A DNA stretch of 64,000 bases from Mucor racemosus. Taxonomy: Eukaryota > Mucoromycota > Mucoromycetes > Mucorales > Mucoraceae. Made by a program: the position numbers and the translations under genes. The stretch is from NCBI GenBank assembly GCA_027405735.1, contig JAPEHQ010000003.1, positions 1,240,001 to 1,304,000 of the forward strand. The letters run 5' to 3'. The notes beneath the pieces were generated by a model. That model saw nothing but the letters and a program-made list of their open reading frames with translations, was not told the DNA's origin and searched no databases. This document shows, piece after piece, positions 1 through 11,272 of the stretch. How positions within the stretch are numbered: position 1 is the stretch's first letter; each line of letters begins with the position of its first letter.

Positions 1-1490
1 AACTTGAAAAGTATAAGATGATACAACCGGATTCAAAAAAAGTTTATAAAATCACAAATTTAAAGGATTTATATATAAAAGCACTACGGCCGACCTGTGC
101 TGCACAAGATGATTTTGCTGTGCCCAGGTGGGCTACACACTATGGCCTGATGATGAGTTGTTGCGCCCACTGAATAATGGCTAAAAGGATAAAAAGATGC
201 ACATGGGCACAACAAAAAAATTGCATACGAAGCATAACGAAAAGCCTGTATGTGTAGAATTATAGATTCTGTCCGCGTGCATGAGAATAATCCCATGTGT
301 ATGACATTAATCCCATGTGTGCATAACAGTAGAATTGCCTAAAAGCATATCATTATTTCTATTTGTGCATAATAATAAAATCTGACCATGGACATAATGA
401 ACTGATCGTATGGGCACAAATTGGTTTGTACATGAGCATCGTGCCGTTCTCAAAATTTCATTACATTTTTTACTGAAATAATGGGGTTTTAAATTACATT
501 TGCTTTCACTAATATAGATTATAAACGATAATACAATTCAATACGTTGTTGATGATGTAGAGCAATACAGGCAAGAGTCAATATATTTACGGTTATCATC
601 ATTTGTAAATATGTTTATAATAGCTATAATATTTACAGCAACAATGGTTTCTGCTCGAACATAAACTTAAATAACACTTACTGCTTAAATTTAAATGCAA
701 GCCAAATCTATGATGATAGATGTTATGATGTTACTTTATTACACATAAAGTTTAAACAAATTAACCCTCTTTAAACTTACTATTTTAGTTTATGATTGTC
801 AGCTGTACTAAGATTTGTTTTCAAGTATAGGGACAATCATAACTATCGTAATTAGGTAAGACATTAGATTATCCTTTTTTTTGTTTCTATATCATTTGAA
901 ATTTTATCACTTTTCTAAAACATTTCCTGGGTTTGGTGCCAGCCCTAGCTTTTTATGAGTAGATATAAATATCATTGTCTTCGATTTGATCTGATAATCA
1001 AGTAATACGTCGAACAATACAGCAGTAAATAATGCTATTTGATCTTAGAATGTAGTTATTTATAAATAAAAATATCACCCTATAATATAACGACTGCTAC
1101 CTATATTAAAAACATTAGTCCCTTATGTTAGCATGCGCATTCAGATAAAAGAAAAGAATACCAGCTTAATAATAGTCTGATATGCCTCATCAAACGGTGG
1201 GTACAGTATATGCTTGGAACATGAGAACAAAAAGAGAGAAACAACACACGTAGAAAAGAATTTTCAAGGATTTACATTATTCAGCGCAATTAAACCCCTG
1301 CTAAATTATTGCTCATTTCAGCTGATGTAAAAGCAGCATTACAGCGCATCAACCCATAAACTAAACAAAATAGGCAATATCTGCTATTATAGAAACATAC
1401 ATTTTTCTACTAGAAAAACTGTCTATCATGCCATACATTCATTAAAAAATTGCAAAAGCGAGCCCGTAGAGCGACGCCATAATTGAGCAT

Positions 1491-2019
1491 TGTCGTATAT
1501 TTTCAGGATTGATAAATATTACTTAAAAAAGAATACAATTATAAAAGAATGAGTAATTAATCAGTTCTTCAACTGTATAATAAAAACAAGATATCGTTTA
1601 TTTAGATGTAAAAGTATGGCCTTTTATATTGATTTGACATTGAGATCCTGAGATGTAATTTAAGGCACTATTGAACCATTGGATCTGTTTGATAGTAATC
1701 TATGGATTGAAATGGATCAATCATAATTTAACCGTTCTTGCAGAGCTTGTGAGTTGTGTTGTTTCAATGCTGCGCTAAATATGCTTGGATGTTGATTTGA
1801 TAACTACTTGATTGGTTAACTGCTGGGATGAAATAATGTGGTGTCATAATTGAGGTCCAAGCGTTCTTGGTAATTACTGGATTAAACTTGGTACGCTAGG
1901 AGTTTCTTATATCCGATATCAAGACTTGCACTTCAATACATGTCGTAGTCAATAGATTGTAAGATGTATTGATACTGTAGAAGGTGATAATGTATGATAC
2001 TAGTAGGTGGAATACAACA
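1491..2019. mobile_element. Solo LTR-like element, family X
   Basis: A 529-bp insertion that begins TGTCGTATATTTTCAGG and ends AATACAACA. It is flanked by a perfect 5-bp duplication AGCAT (1486-1490 and 2020-2024). Units 3 and 4 lack it: unit 3 reads straight through TTGAGCATAGCAAG near 19720. TG...CA ends plus a 5-bp target duplication and no internal gene are the hallmarks of a solo LTR. The same sequence recurs at 5426-5958, 24532-25731 and 30216-30746. Confidence 0.8.
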
Positions 2020-2754
2020 AGCATAACACGATCGAATGACTAAGTCTCTTATACTATGGTACATATCTAAGCTTTAAATGAAAATGCGTTTTTTTTTTTT
2101 ACTTTTCTTATATTTAACCACGTATGGTCTGAAAATTCAGTTTTTGTAGCGGACATTTTCGGTGACTCATTTTACCCTTACCAACCCTCATGATTTTGAT
2201 CAAAAAACAGAAAAATTAATTTTTGATACCAAAATCAACGTTTAAATATACTACATTGTGAGAGAAAATTGTAGCCATGACTAATACACATTTTATAAAA
2301 GCTTAATATTAAATGCTAAGTAATGAAAATTTGCACTTTTGGCCCAAAAACGGTTTTTTGATTAAAGGATTTTCATGTAATATTTTGCAATAAAAATGTT
2401 TGTTATTTTTTATTGAACAAATAGAGCGCTAAATTCTGCATATGTATATATTTTTTATTTTTATATTTGGTAGTATAATTAACTCTTGATTTGCAAAATC
2501 AGAAAAAAAAAAATTAAAAAATGTCAAAATTGATGATCTGGACAAAAATAATTTTCTAAATTAATATTCCGCTTATAAGCTTTGTGAGTCTTAAAAATAA
2601 GATATTTTATAATACTTAACTTTTTCAGGAATTAATGATACTGTACCCACTTGGTTCAAGCTTATTATTCGAAACCTTTACACATGTTAATATTGTGTGG
2701 TAGTTCATTTGATGATAATATAGTCTTGCTTTATAATTATTGCGTTAGAGGTAA

Positions 2755-3042
2755 TTTTCATTGAGTTTTAGTTTTACCTCTCCATTATCATCATAAACAT
2801 AAACATGGCGATCACTGGAACCTATTAACGCCTTTTTATCCTCTTTGTCCCAAGCCAACTTATTAAATGCTTTACCAGAACCACCTTAAGTACTTACAAA
2901 TGGTCTTTTGTTATTTGCATTCAAATTCCATAAATTAAAGTGACGGGTTCCATCTGCAGTAGTAGTATCAAACGTATCATCAGCCAGTCTTGTGATAAAT
3001 GTCAATCTAAAATCATAAACATCCCACTGTCACTGTTATAAG
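2755..3042 (-). pseudogene. Dynein intermediate chain C-terminal fragment, unit 1
   Basis: Read on the minus strand, this gives WD40-repeat sequence like the last blade of cytoplasmic dynein intermediate chains, including FNLWNLN, FNKLAWDKEDKKA and GSSDRHVYVYD. An in-frame TAA follows FVST, and a 3-bp gain near the end alters the tail. There is no start of the gene and no upstream WD40 blades, so it is a captured fragment and cannot encode a functional chain. Homologous fragments lie in units 3, 4 and 5, and the unit 4 copy is the only open one. Confidence 0.75.
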
Positions 3043-3107
3043 CTATAAAAAGCTTGGTTTTTAATAATACAGCAATTAAATAAAGAACAAGATGATACTA
3101 ATAGGAT

Positions 3108-3317
3108 ATGGTGAGTATTAAAAATCTAAGTGAGTTTGATGAAGTATGCTTTGAAATCCTTTTAAAAATCCTGAGGCAAACACAACGTCTTGGTCCTATA
3201 ATTTCTATCCTTCAAAATGTTGCGATTTTTACCACACAATTAAAGCACCTTTTATCAATCTTGACCTTGTTTTACATTGAGTATCAGTTTTTTATTTACC
3301 AGCTGTATTTTCTCTAA
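3108..3317 (+). other. Conserved short reading frame in the repeat unit
   Basis: A 69-codon frame beginning MVSIKNLSEFDEVCFEILLK. A closely similar frame occurs in unit 3 (21176-21400), where the length differs by whole codons (an extra D and an altered GP segment). In units 4 and 5 the same region is stopped after about 15 codons. Conservation may simply reflect recent copying. No family was recognised. It lies just beyond the dynein fragment on the opposite strand and may be part of the same captured stretch. Confidence 0.25.
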
Positions 3318-3413
3318 TTCATTAATATTCGGTCATATTAAACGATAGTATATTAAATTACAATTTACTAGCATACTGTTGATAGTTTTTTGTTATTACT
3401 TTAAAACTTGATC

Positions 3414-3522
<109 letters not shown>

Positions 3523-4046
3523 TGATTATAATTATCAAACTGATTGATTCATACAGCATATCATATTACTATTTCGTATTGTTGGTAGAGATTATATAAT
3601 TGATATCTGCATTTAACACTGGTGAATTGGAAAGTTGGTGTCTGTCTTTAGTTTAATGAATAATGCGTACTTTGGTTTTCCAGAATAATTCTAGGTGTTT
3701 CCACATCTAAAAACTGAATTTTCCAATGCAGCTGTTTCTGTTGAATATCACTTGAGTTTCTGTGCGTTGTAGTTCATGTTATCATACTAACTCCCATTTT
3801 GGCAAATATTGCTTTACATTCATCCATGTTCAATTTTTGTGTTATACAGCTTAATATTAATGTGCTAACATTGAATTTTGCTTATATCCATCACAAATTG
3901 GCATTTTTTTCAGATAATTTTTATTACCAATTTCTGGAAAGCTCTATTATCATTTCCAAAAAGAAAAAATACACCTCAATTTGTTGCAATTCCCAAATAG
4001 TGAAAAACTAACAAATACATGTTCACATGTACGGGGATTAAAATTG

Positions 4047-4228
4047 TAGACCAAAGGAGAGTGACAAGCTGAACGGGTAGCGCATGCGCTACAAATTGAG
4101 TGCGACACATATATTCGTGAGTTCAAATCCGCCAAAGGGGAAGCCCTTTGGTATTAGGAGGATATGAATTTCGAAAGAGAATCTCCGATGACCTTGCTTC
4201 TCATCGAATATGATCCTCCTTTTTTTTT
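4047..4228 (+). mobile_element. tRNA-headed, SINE-like element (unit 1)
   Basis: The segment has a tRNA-like head: GCTGAACGGGTAGCGCATGC resembles an A box/D arm and GAGTTCAAATCC (4119-4130) matches a pol III B box. The stems of a true tRNA are degraded. It is followed by a perfect 8-bp hairpin with a 4-base loop (CCAAAGGG-GAAG-CCCTTTGG, 4132-4151). A second pairing, AGGAGGAT (4156-4163) with ATCCTCCT (4213-4220), is directly followed by eight T, a pol III terminator signal. A second copy is at 24062-24240. I infer a tRNA-derived short element. No target duplication was identified. Confidence 0.55.
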
Positions 4229-4293
4229 CTTAGTAAGTTTTGCATAAGTCTAGCAAGTTTTTTCCTTCTTCATTAATGCATATGTCATGCATA

Positions 4294-5194
4294 ACGTGCC
4301 ACCAGCTTTAAATCTGTGTAAACTTTAATTTTGTTTCAATTTTTATTTATTTTGGAACTCCGTCATTTCAATATATATATTTTTTTTGGAGGCATCTCAT
4401 GGCAGATAATGTAGCTCATTTGTTATTTGAGAGATTGAGAAGTATAATAAGTTTAAACAAACATTTTATTTTTATAACAAATCTTTAGGAATTCTAAATT
4501 TTCTGTGAGATAAATATTTTTTTTGACAAATTTCTTAACTTCTTGGACAACTTCTCTACATTTGCTATAAGCTTCGATGTAGTCCATCGACCTTCTGAAA
4601 TAATGTCTGATTTGAGTCAGGTTACCAGAGGTATCCAGAAAAGAATGGATGTTTTTCTCCAGAGACTTGAATGTATAGTCACATCGCAAACGAGCTTCCC
4701 TCTTGGCAGCACCACAGTACATTTTGATCCAATTGCATTCGCAATGGTACTTTGGGTATCAGTAAAATGATTTTATAATAAAAATAACTATTAAAGTCAT
4801 AATAATTGTTCATAAAGGTTTAAATAATGATTGTTATGGCTCTGATTTATTATATCTTTATTTTTCGGAAAGTTGATAGCGAAAATGCTGATTTCACGCA
4901 TTGCTTACGTAAGCTGGGTTTAAGGTAAGGAGGTTATGTGTCACAGAGTATCCTTGTTTCAAAAGTTACCCTCACCTAAGAGCACACAGCTTAAATTTTG
5001 AAATACCGTCTATTTTCAAGGGCTATCAACAGAATGATTTTATAGTAAAATTAAGTATTCGAGCCATAACAATTGTTTACAAAGGTTTAAATAATGATTG
5101 TTATGGATTTTTTTTATTGTATCGTTAGTTTTGGGTGAGTTGATAGCTCTTAAAAAAAGTTAAAATTTGTGCAGGTTTAAAGCTGGTGGCACGT
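4294..5194. mobile_element. Decayed TA-target DNA transposon
   Basis: A 901-bp insertion with terminal inverted repeats starting ACGTGCCACCAGCTTTAAA at both ends, flanked by TA (4292-4293 and 5195-5196). Unit 3 has the empty site: GCATACTAG around 24300. TA duplication fits the Tc1/mariner superfamily. Inside, the minus strand has an 89-codon frame (4453-4722) starting MYCGAAKREARLRCDYTFKS that may be the tail of a degraded transposase (inference only). No catalytic DDE block remains. Two related palindromic stretches (about 4810-4860 and 5052-5105, CCATAACAAT...GATTGTTATGG) lie in its right half. Confidence 0.75.
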
Positions 5195-5425
5195 TACTAG
5201 TAAATTTGGCTGGCAAAAACCGGCTCGACACCAAAACTATCAGTATCCATGGGTCATTGTACGTTCATCCAGTTTGAGCAACAAGTTGGTTACTTGCTAC
5301 TTATACCTACTAATATCAGCAAGCCCATCAGGTCTTCTCAACGAATATGAATCCAAATGACCTCCTGTTGCAATGGCAGATGATACTTCTAGCACTGATC
5401 CAAAGAATTGCAAAAAGGTTAGCCT

Positions 5426-5958
5426 TGTTGTGTATTTTCAGGTTTGATGAATAATACCTAAAAAATAATACAATTAAAAGAGAATGAGTAATGAGTCAGT
5501 TCTTCAACTGTATAATAAAAACAAGATATCGTTTATTTAGATATAAAAGTATGGCCTTTTATATTGATTTGAAATTGAGATCTTGAGGTGTAATTTAATA
5601 AGGCAGTATTGAACTCTTAGATCTGTTTGATAGTAATCTAGGGATGCAAATGGATCAATCATAGTTTAACCGTTCTTGCAGAGCTTGTGAATCACCTTGT
5701 TTTAATGCTGCGCTAAATGTGCTTGGAAGTTGATTTGATAGCTACTTGATTAATTAACCGCTGGGAAGAATTTATATGGTATCAAAATTGAGGTCCAAGC
5801 GTTCCTGGTAATTATTAAATTAAACTTAGTACGCTAGGAGTTTTTTATATCCAATATCAAGACTTTGGACTTCAATACATGCCGTAGTCAATAGATTGTA
5901 AGATGTATTGATACTGTAGAAAGTGATAACATATGATACTACTTGATGGCATATAACA
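5426..5958. mobile_element. LTR-like element X, unit-resident copy
   Basis: Same family as 1491-2019, beginning TGTTGTGTATTTTCAGG and ending GGCATATAACA. Units 3 and 4 carry it at the same place, so it was in the unit before the units multiplied. The flanks (AGCCT and TTGTA) show no clear target duplication, as expected for an old insertion. Confidence 0.65.
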
Positions 5959-6182
5959 TTGTATATGATTCATATTTTTGCCAATGGTCAGTCTTCCAAA
6001 AAAAAAAACCCGAACAATCTCCGGAAGCGGCGATCTAATGATGTTTCCAAGCTTTAAATTTTTAGAAAAAATTACCGGACAGCCCGGAAGCGGTTGCTTA
6101 AATATTCCAAACAGCTATAATATGCAGGTATCGAAATTCCATACAAAAATTAAGGTTCGACTGTATTGCTATTAAGTATTTA

Positions 6183-6417
6183 TGTCGGGTTTCGAGGATA
6201 TTAAACAGCCAATTTTGAAGCCAATTACATTTCTGACTCATATTGAAATGTAATTCTTATAAATAGTCTTTTAAGCCAAGACCTAGAAGCTCTTGGTTCT
6301 TTTTTTTACCATAGTTTTTCTAGTAATAAAGTCTACGTTCTGCATGATAAATGTTACTAGTCTTCATTATTATTCTTTCTATAAATAAATAAGATTGTAT
6401 GTATCCATAAACTCTCA
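6183..6417 (+). mobile_element. Solo LTR, family Y (unit 1)
   Basis: A 235-bp element starting TGTCGGGTTTCGAGG and ending CATAAACTCTCA. It holds a TATA box (TATAAATAG, about 6259) and AATAAA motifs, giving a plus orientation. Flanks are ATTTA/ATTCA, a 5-bp duplication with one change. Unit 3 carries the same insertion with a perfect ATTCA duplication. Unit 4 has the unoccupied site. Confidence 0.8.
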
Positions 6418-6483
6418 ATTCAAAGGCTTATTTTAAGCAAAACATAAATACATCCTACAACATTATTAGCCTAGTAACGGATG

Positions 6484-7564
6484 TAACTTGAAAAGTATAA
6501 GACGATGCAACCGGGTTCAAAAGAAGTCCATAAAATCACAAATTTAAAGGTTTTATATATAAAAGCACTACGGCCGACCTGTGCTGCACAAGATAATTTT
6601 GTTGTGCCCAGGTGGGCTGCACACTATAGCCTGATGAGTTGTTGCGCCCACTTAATAATGGCTAAAAAGATAACAAGATGCACATGGGCACAACAAAAGA
6701 AACTGCACACGAGCATAATTCTAAGCCTGTATGTGCAGAATTATAGATTTTGTCCGTGTCCATGACATTAATTCCATGCGTGCATAATAATAGAATTGCC
6801 CATAAGCATATCATTATTCCTATTTGTGCATAATAATAAAATCTGACCATGAACATAATGAGCTGACCGTATGGGCACAAATTGGTTTGTACATGAGCAT
6901 CGTGCCGTTCTCAAAATTCTATTGCATTTGTTTACTGGACTAATGGGGTTTTAATTACATTTGCTTTTATTAATAATATAGATTACAGACAATACAGTTC
7001 AATATGTTGTTGATGTAGTAGTAGAGTAATACATGCAAGAGCCAATATATTTATTATTATTCTCATTTTTTGTAAATATGTTTATATTAGCTGTAATGTT
7101 TACAGCAACAATGGTTTTTGCTCGAGCATAAACTTAAATAGCACTTACTACTTAAATTTATATGCAAGCCAAATATAAGATTATAGATGTCATGATATTC
7201 TTTATTACACATAAAATTTAAACAAATTAACCTTCTTTAAACTTACTATTTTAGTTTATGATTGTCAGCTGTGAAAAGATTTGTTTTCAAGTATAAGGAT
7301 AATTATAACTATGGTTATTAGGCAAGACATTAGATTATCCTTTTTTTTTTGTTTCTATATCATTTGAGATTTTATCAATTTTCTGGAACATTTGGTGGGT
7401 TTGGTGCCAGTTCTAGCTTTTTATTCAGGAGATAAATATTATTGCCTTCGATTTGATCTGGTAATCAAGAAATACGTCCAACAACATAGTAATAAAAAAT
7501 GATATTTAATCTTAGAATGCGGTTCAATGAAAATATCAGTCTCTAATATAGACTGCTACCTATA
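6484..7564. repeat. Repeat unit 2 (truncated)
   Basis: Follows unit 1 directly, head to tail. It repeats the first kilobase of the unit, from AACTTGAAAAGTATAAGACG to CTGCTACCTATAT, and then breaks off at the point matching about 1105 in unit 1. It lacks everything downstream, including the dynein fragment. Beyond 7565 the sequence resembles the dispersed repeat at 18790-19196. Confidence 0.8.
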
Positions 7565-9509
7565 TGCCAACGTACCTGAGGTGCTCAACTTTAGTTAAAA
7601 GCTATGTATGTTCCTGAAAATATCCAATCTTTCGCAGTTGACAAATTTGAATGATGCAAAAATGGCCAGCTTAAAATTGAGAAACCGCATTTGAAATGAA
7701 AATAAGCCAAGAAAATATTAAGGTATTGCAATAATGGTCATTAAGTAAAGTCTACTTTATTTTTCATTCTCTACCAGGATATCTAGGTTTTGGATCGTTG
7801 CGAAGACTTTTTTATTTTTTTATAAATTTTGTGAGAGCACTTTTTCTGTTATAGAGATCCATAAAGGGATGACAGGTATGCAAAGCTAATACCATTGGAT
7901 AGCACTTATTAGCGTCTATCCAACGAATCTTATCGCGTCAAAAAATATTAATTTTTCGTCGAGAAAATTGAGATTGAATGATTGATTTTTGGCGATACAA
8001 AAAATGATTCATTTTGGACGAGGATTTACAAGGATAAATTTTCTGTGGTACAAAAAAATAATCAAAAAAAAATTAATATCCCCAAGAAAAATAATGCTAC
8101 ATCTACGTATAAATATTCATTATGTAGATAATTTTGTTGCGAATAATGTAAAAATAAAATATTTTAGGGTTGCATTTGAATGAAGGGTACTTTTTGATCA
8201 AAAACCGTTAAAATTTGATATTAAATTTACTAGAGATTTTATGGGAAAAACATTTTCAAAACTTACACAGTTCGATTCAGAATTAAAAACTGATTCCAAG
8301 ATACTTAATACCCTAGTTCAACTTCTTATGCGTTTTTCTGAGTAATTAAACATACAAGGTTTTTTTTGCTTTTTTTTGCTTTTTTTTTCATTTCATCACT
8401 TTTTTTCGATTCAAGCCCAGTACCCATATGCATCCCCTTATTTTCTATCGTCGCATAAACATTTGAAAAGGATGAGGCCGTTAAATCTTTGTATTCATCA
8501 TTGATCTTTAAGGCACATCCTGAATGAAATTAAAAAAATTAAATGAATTTTTATACTTTATTTAAATTTGTCTATAATGTTTTTATCACATTTAGCTCCA
8601 TTGACGGTTTTGTCTACGAAAGAAACTAGGATGATTGTTTCTAATGATTTCAATTTGGTCAAGTGCAATTTGCATTGTTGTATTCAATGCTTCTAGTTCT
8701 ACTGCATCAACTCCAGGTATCGTTTTGAATTTTTCTACATCACGCTTACTATGATGTAAGGCACTAATTCGTGACAAAGCCATGTCAATAGCAGCAAATT
8801 TGCTCAAGACACTTGATCTTTAAGAGGCATGCTTCCCATACTGAGGTCCTAACATAAATTATTACATCCAATGGTAGTTTGTCTAATTCGATGGCATTAT
8901 GGTTAACGCATCTTTGATATTCGCTACGCTGTATATGATAGGTGAAGTTTCAGACATGATCAAAGTTATTATCCTATTATCGCTCTGCTTCACGTTGTAG
9001 ATTACAAAATATTTATGAATATCATTTAAAAGCCATTTGAAGCCACATTATTTCCAAACATTTATCCGACAACAGAAAATAAGAGGATCCATGAGGGGAT
9101 GTTAAGCGTGCATACCGTAGTTCTCAGCTAAAATCTGCCTTATTTTATGGTAAACTACAAATGTTTTGCTGTTGTTTTTCGAATACAAAAGGCAGGACAA
9201 AATCTGTGACATATAACCGAATATAGAAGTGATATAATAAAGTATTGCCTATCCTATTTCCTTTAAATGTAATGCGCAAGTGCGTGTGATTTTCAATCCA
9301 ACAATCTTCTTTATTTGTAGATTTTCATTTTGATTTGCACACAAATGCGTATTTAGTAGCATAGCGTTCAAAGGCCGTAAAAAAGGTTAATTTTAGAACA
9401 CCTTCTCTAATTGCGCCAATATGCAGGCAGCATGTAATAATAAAAAGGGGTCTAAAAGTATCGCTCTCTGGCTTTTATTCTCTATTCAAAACATATATTC
9501 ACAAACAAA
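7565..9509. other. AT-rich stretch between repeat block and gene island
   Basis: The first about 80 bp (GTACCTGAGGTGCTCAACTTTAG) match the dispersed repeat seen at 18790 and 47450. A motif like ATCCATAAAGGGATG occurs at about 7857 and again in direct orientation at about 9087. One short reading frame (8592-8807) is listed separately. Otherwise I see no gene. Confidence 0.5.
8592..8807 (-). CDS. Possible terminal exon or gene remnant
   Basis: A 71-codon minus-strand frame containing ALSRISALHHSKRDVEKFKT and ending RRQNRQWS. It has no ATG at its 5' end: the frame is bounded upstream by an in-frame stop, although an AAAG acceptor just before it could make it the last exon of a spliced gene. Composition looks protein-like (charged, helix-prone, little low complexity). 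I do not recognise the family. It lies in a repeat-rich stretch, so a fragment of a dead gene is at least as likely. Confidence 0.25.
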   Translation of the reverse strand: MSKFAAIDMALSRISALHHSKRDVEKFKTIPGVDAVELEALNTTMQIALDQIEIIRNNHPSFFRRQNRQWS

Positions 9510-10475
9510 ATGGAGTTTACAGGCGATTTATTTCAATACAACGAAGAAGAACGTTTAAATGCGTTCGAAACAGAGCCTAAATCTGATAAAGTGGTTATAT
9601 TCATTGGCGGTTTAGGCGATGGCTTTAACGCAGTTCCTTTTCTTTCGCCTCTCTCCAAGACTGTTTCGGCCCTTGGTTGGTCTCTTGTACAGGTTCAACT
9701 AAGCTCTAGTGTCGATGGATTCGGAACAAGTGATCTCCAAACTGATTGTAGAGAATTGGATATATTGATTGATTACCTGAAGTCAAAACGTCAAAAGAAG
9801 AAATTTGTTTTCATCGGTCATTCTACAGGTATGTACAAATGTGGATTTTTTGAATGTGTGAAACGCGTTTCTAAATACATTGCATGATAAAGGTTGCCAA
9901 GATAGTTATTGGCACAACAAGAATGGCGAAAACAGTGCTGATATCAGTGGCTACATCCTTCAAGCACCTGTATCAGATCGACAATATTTGCAAAGCTTAG
10001 AACAGTATGAGTATTTGTTGAATTTGTGTACCAAGATGAGGAATGATGGTAATGGTCAAGAGATTATGCCTAGAAAAGCACATTGGGCGCCTATTACTGG
10101 AGATCGATTCTATTCATTAGCCGCGAGAGGGTTTGTATAATTTGTATAATAGCATTAATGTATTTGTATTTAACGTCTTTTTTGTTTAGTGGCGATGATG
10201 ATGTATTTTCTACTGATTTAACAGACGAAGAGATCAAGGAATTATACAAAGGCGTTGACCGACCTCTTATTTGGGTTTATGGCGCAAAAGATGAATACTA
10301 TCAGGCTTCCAATGGAGATGAGGTGGAGAATTACGAAAGATTCAAAAGCCTTGTACCTGCCATTAAGGAGGGCCATTTAGTACCAAATGCAGATCATTGC
10401 ATTACCGCAGAAGATGCTCAGCAAGTATTCTGCAAGATCGTATCTGACTTTTTAACCACTATTGATGAACAGTAG
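9510..10475 (+). CDS. Alpha/beta hydrolase, DUF1749/SidJ-like
   Basis: Three exons (9510-9828, 9893-10130, 10190-10475) give 280 residues. The N-terminus has the family signature VVIFIGGLGDGF and LGWSLVQVQLSSS...GFGTS. The nucleophile elbow GHSTG falls at the first splice junction, where joining gives GHSTGCQD; this fixes the intron. C-terminal PLIWVYGAKDEYY and NADHCIT supply the likely acid and histidine region. Length and motifs fit the fungal DUF1749 (UPF0613) family. In Aspergillus one member (SidJ) hydrolyses fusarinine siderophores; substrate here is unknown. It is followed 159 bp downstream, on the same strand, by CRIPT. Confidence 0.85.
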
Positions 10476-10634
10476 TTTATACCGCATCATGGAAAGTAGA
10501 TTTTGCATAGTAGAAGGATTAGGAGTTTTAAATTAATGTGAAGAAGAAATTACAAAATAAAAAATATTTTTCAGACTTCTCAAACTAACAGATATCCCCT
10601 TTCTTTCTTTTTAATCTTTTTCTTTGTATATAAA

Positions 10635-11115
10635 ATGGTCTGCAAAAAGTGCGAAAAGAAATTAACAACATTGGCTGCACCTGATAAATGGACAGAAGGC
10701 TCAAAAAATGCTGTGGGTACGTAGTATTTTTACTGAATGTATATATGATTATTGATGGTAAATCTCGATTCTTCGCAGCTGGATCTTCTGGCAGAAAATT
10801 GAATCAAAATAAACTATTATCAAGATCTGCAAAATTACGGTAATTTTATGTATATTCCAAGCATATATTTAGATACTAAATACATGAACACATCTTAGAT
10901 TTGATCCTCTTAATGTACGCAAATGTAAATTATGTAAAACCAAAGTACATCAAGACAAAGCCCATTACTGTCAAGGTAAAAGAAACAGTTTATGATAATG
11001 AAATGCCTATTAATAAGCCTATAAAATAATAGATTGTGCTTACAAGAAGGGAATTTGCGCCATGTGTGGAAAACAGGTGTTAGATACAAAAGCTTATAAG
11101 CAAAGTTCCAAATAA
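10635..11115 (+). CDS. CRIPT: CRIPT-like cysteine-rich protein
   Basis: Four small exons (10635-10716, 10779-10839, 10899-10975, 11033-11115) encode 100 residues. The protein starts MVCKKCEKKL, contains GRKLNQNKLL and RFDP, and ends with the hallmark run HYCQDCAYKKGICAMCGKQV and LDTKAYKQSSK. Four CxxC pairs suggest zinc binding. This is the conserved eukaryotic CRIPT family, named for PDZ binding in animals and also reported with the minor spliceosome; no PDZ ligand role is expected in a fungus. Every exon is too short to stand out alone, but all joins keep frame and match the family across the junctions. A TATA-like TATATAAAA touches the start codon. Confidence 0.92.
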
Positions 11116-11272
11116 AACAAGTATGCTCAGGGTATTTATTTAACCAATCAAACGATTATAGAAGAAAAAAAATTGTGTTACATTTTTTCTTATGATTTAT
11201 TAGAAATTAGCTTCTTTCTTTTTCATTTTTTTTTTTTCATATATTATATATACATTTTTTTTTTATTTCAAT

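Noticed and set aside
6505..6880. Similar short frames at the start of several repeat units (also 84-296, 27056-27274)
   Set aside because: They recur only because the units are copies; stops and frameshifts fall freely and the strands are inconsistent.
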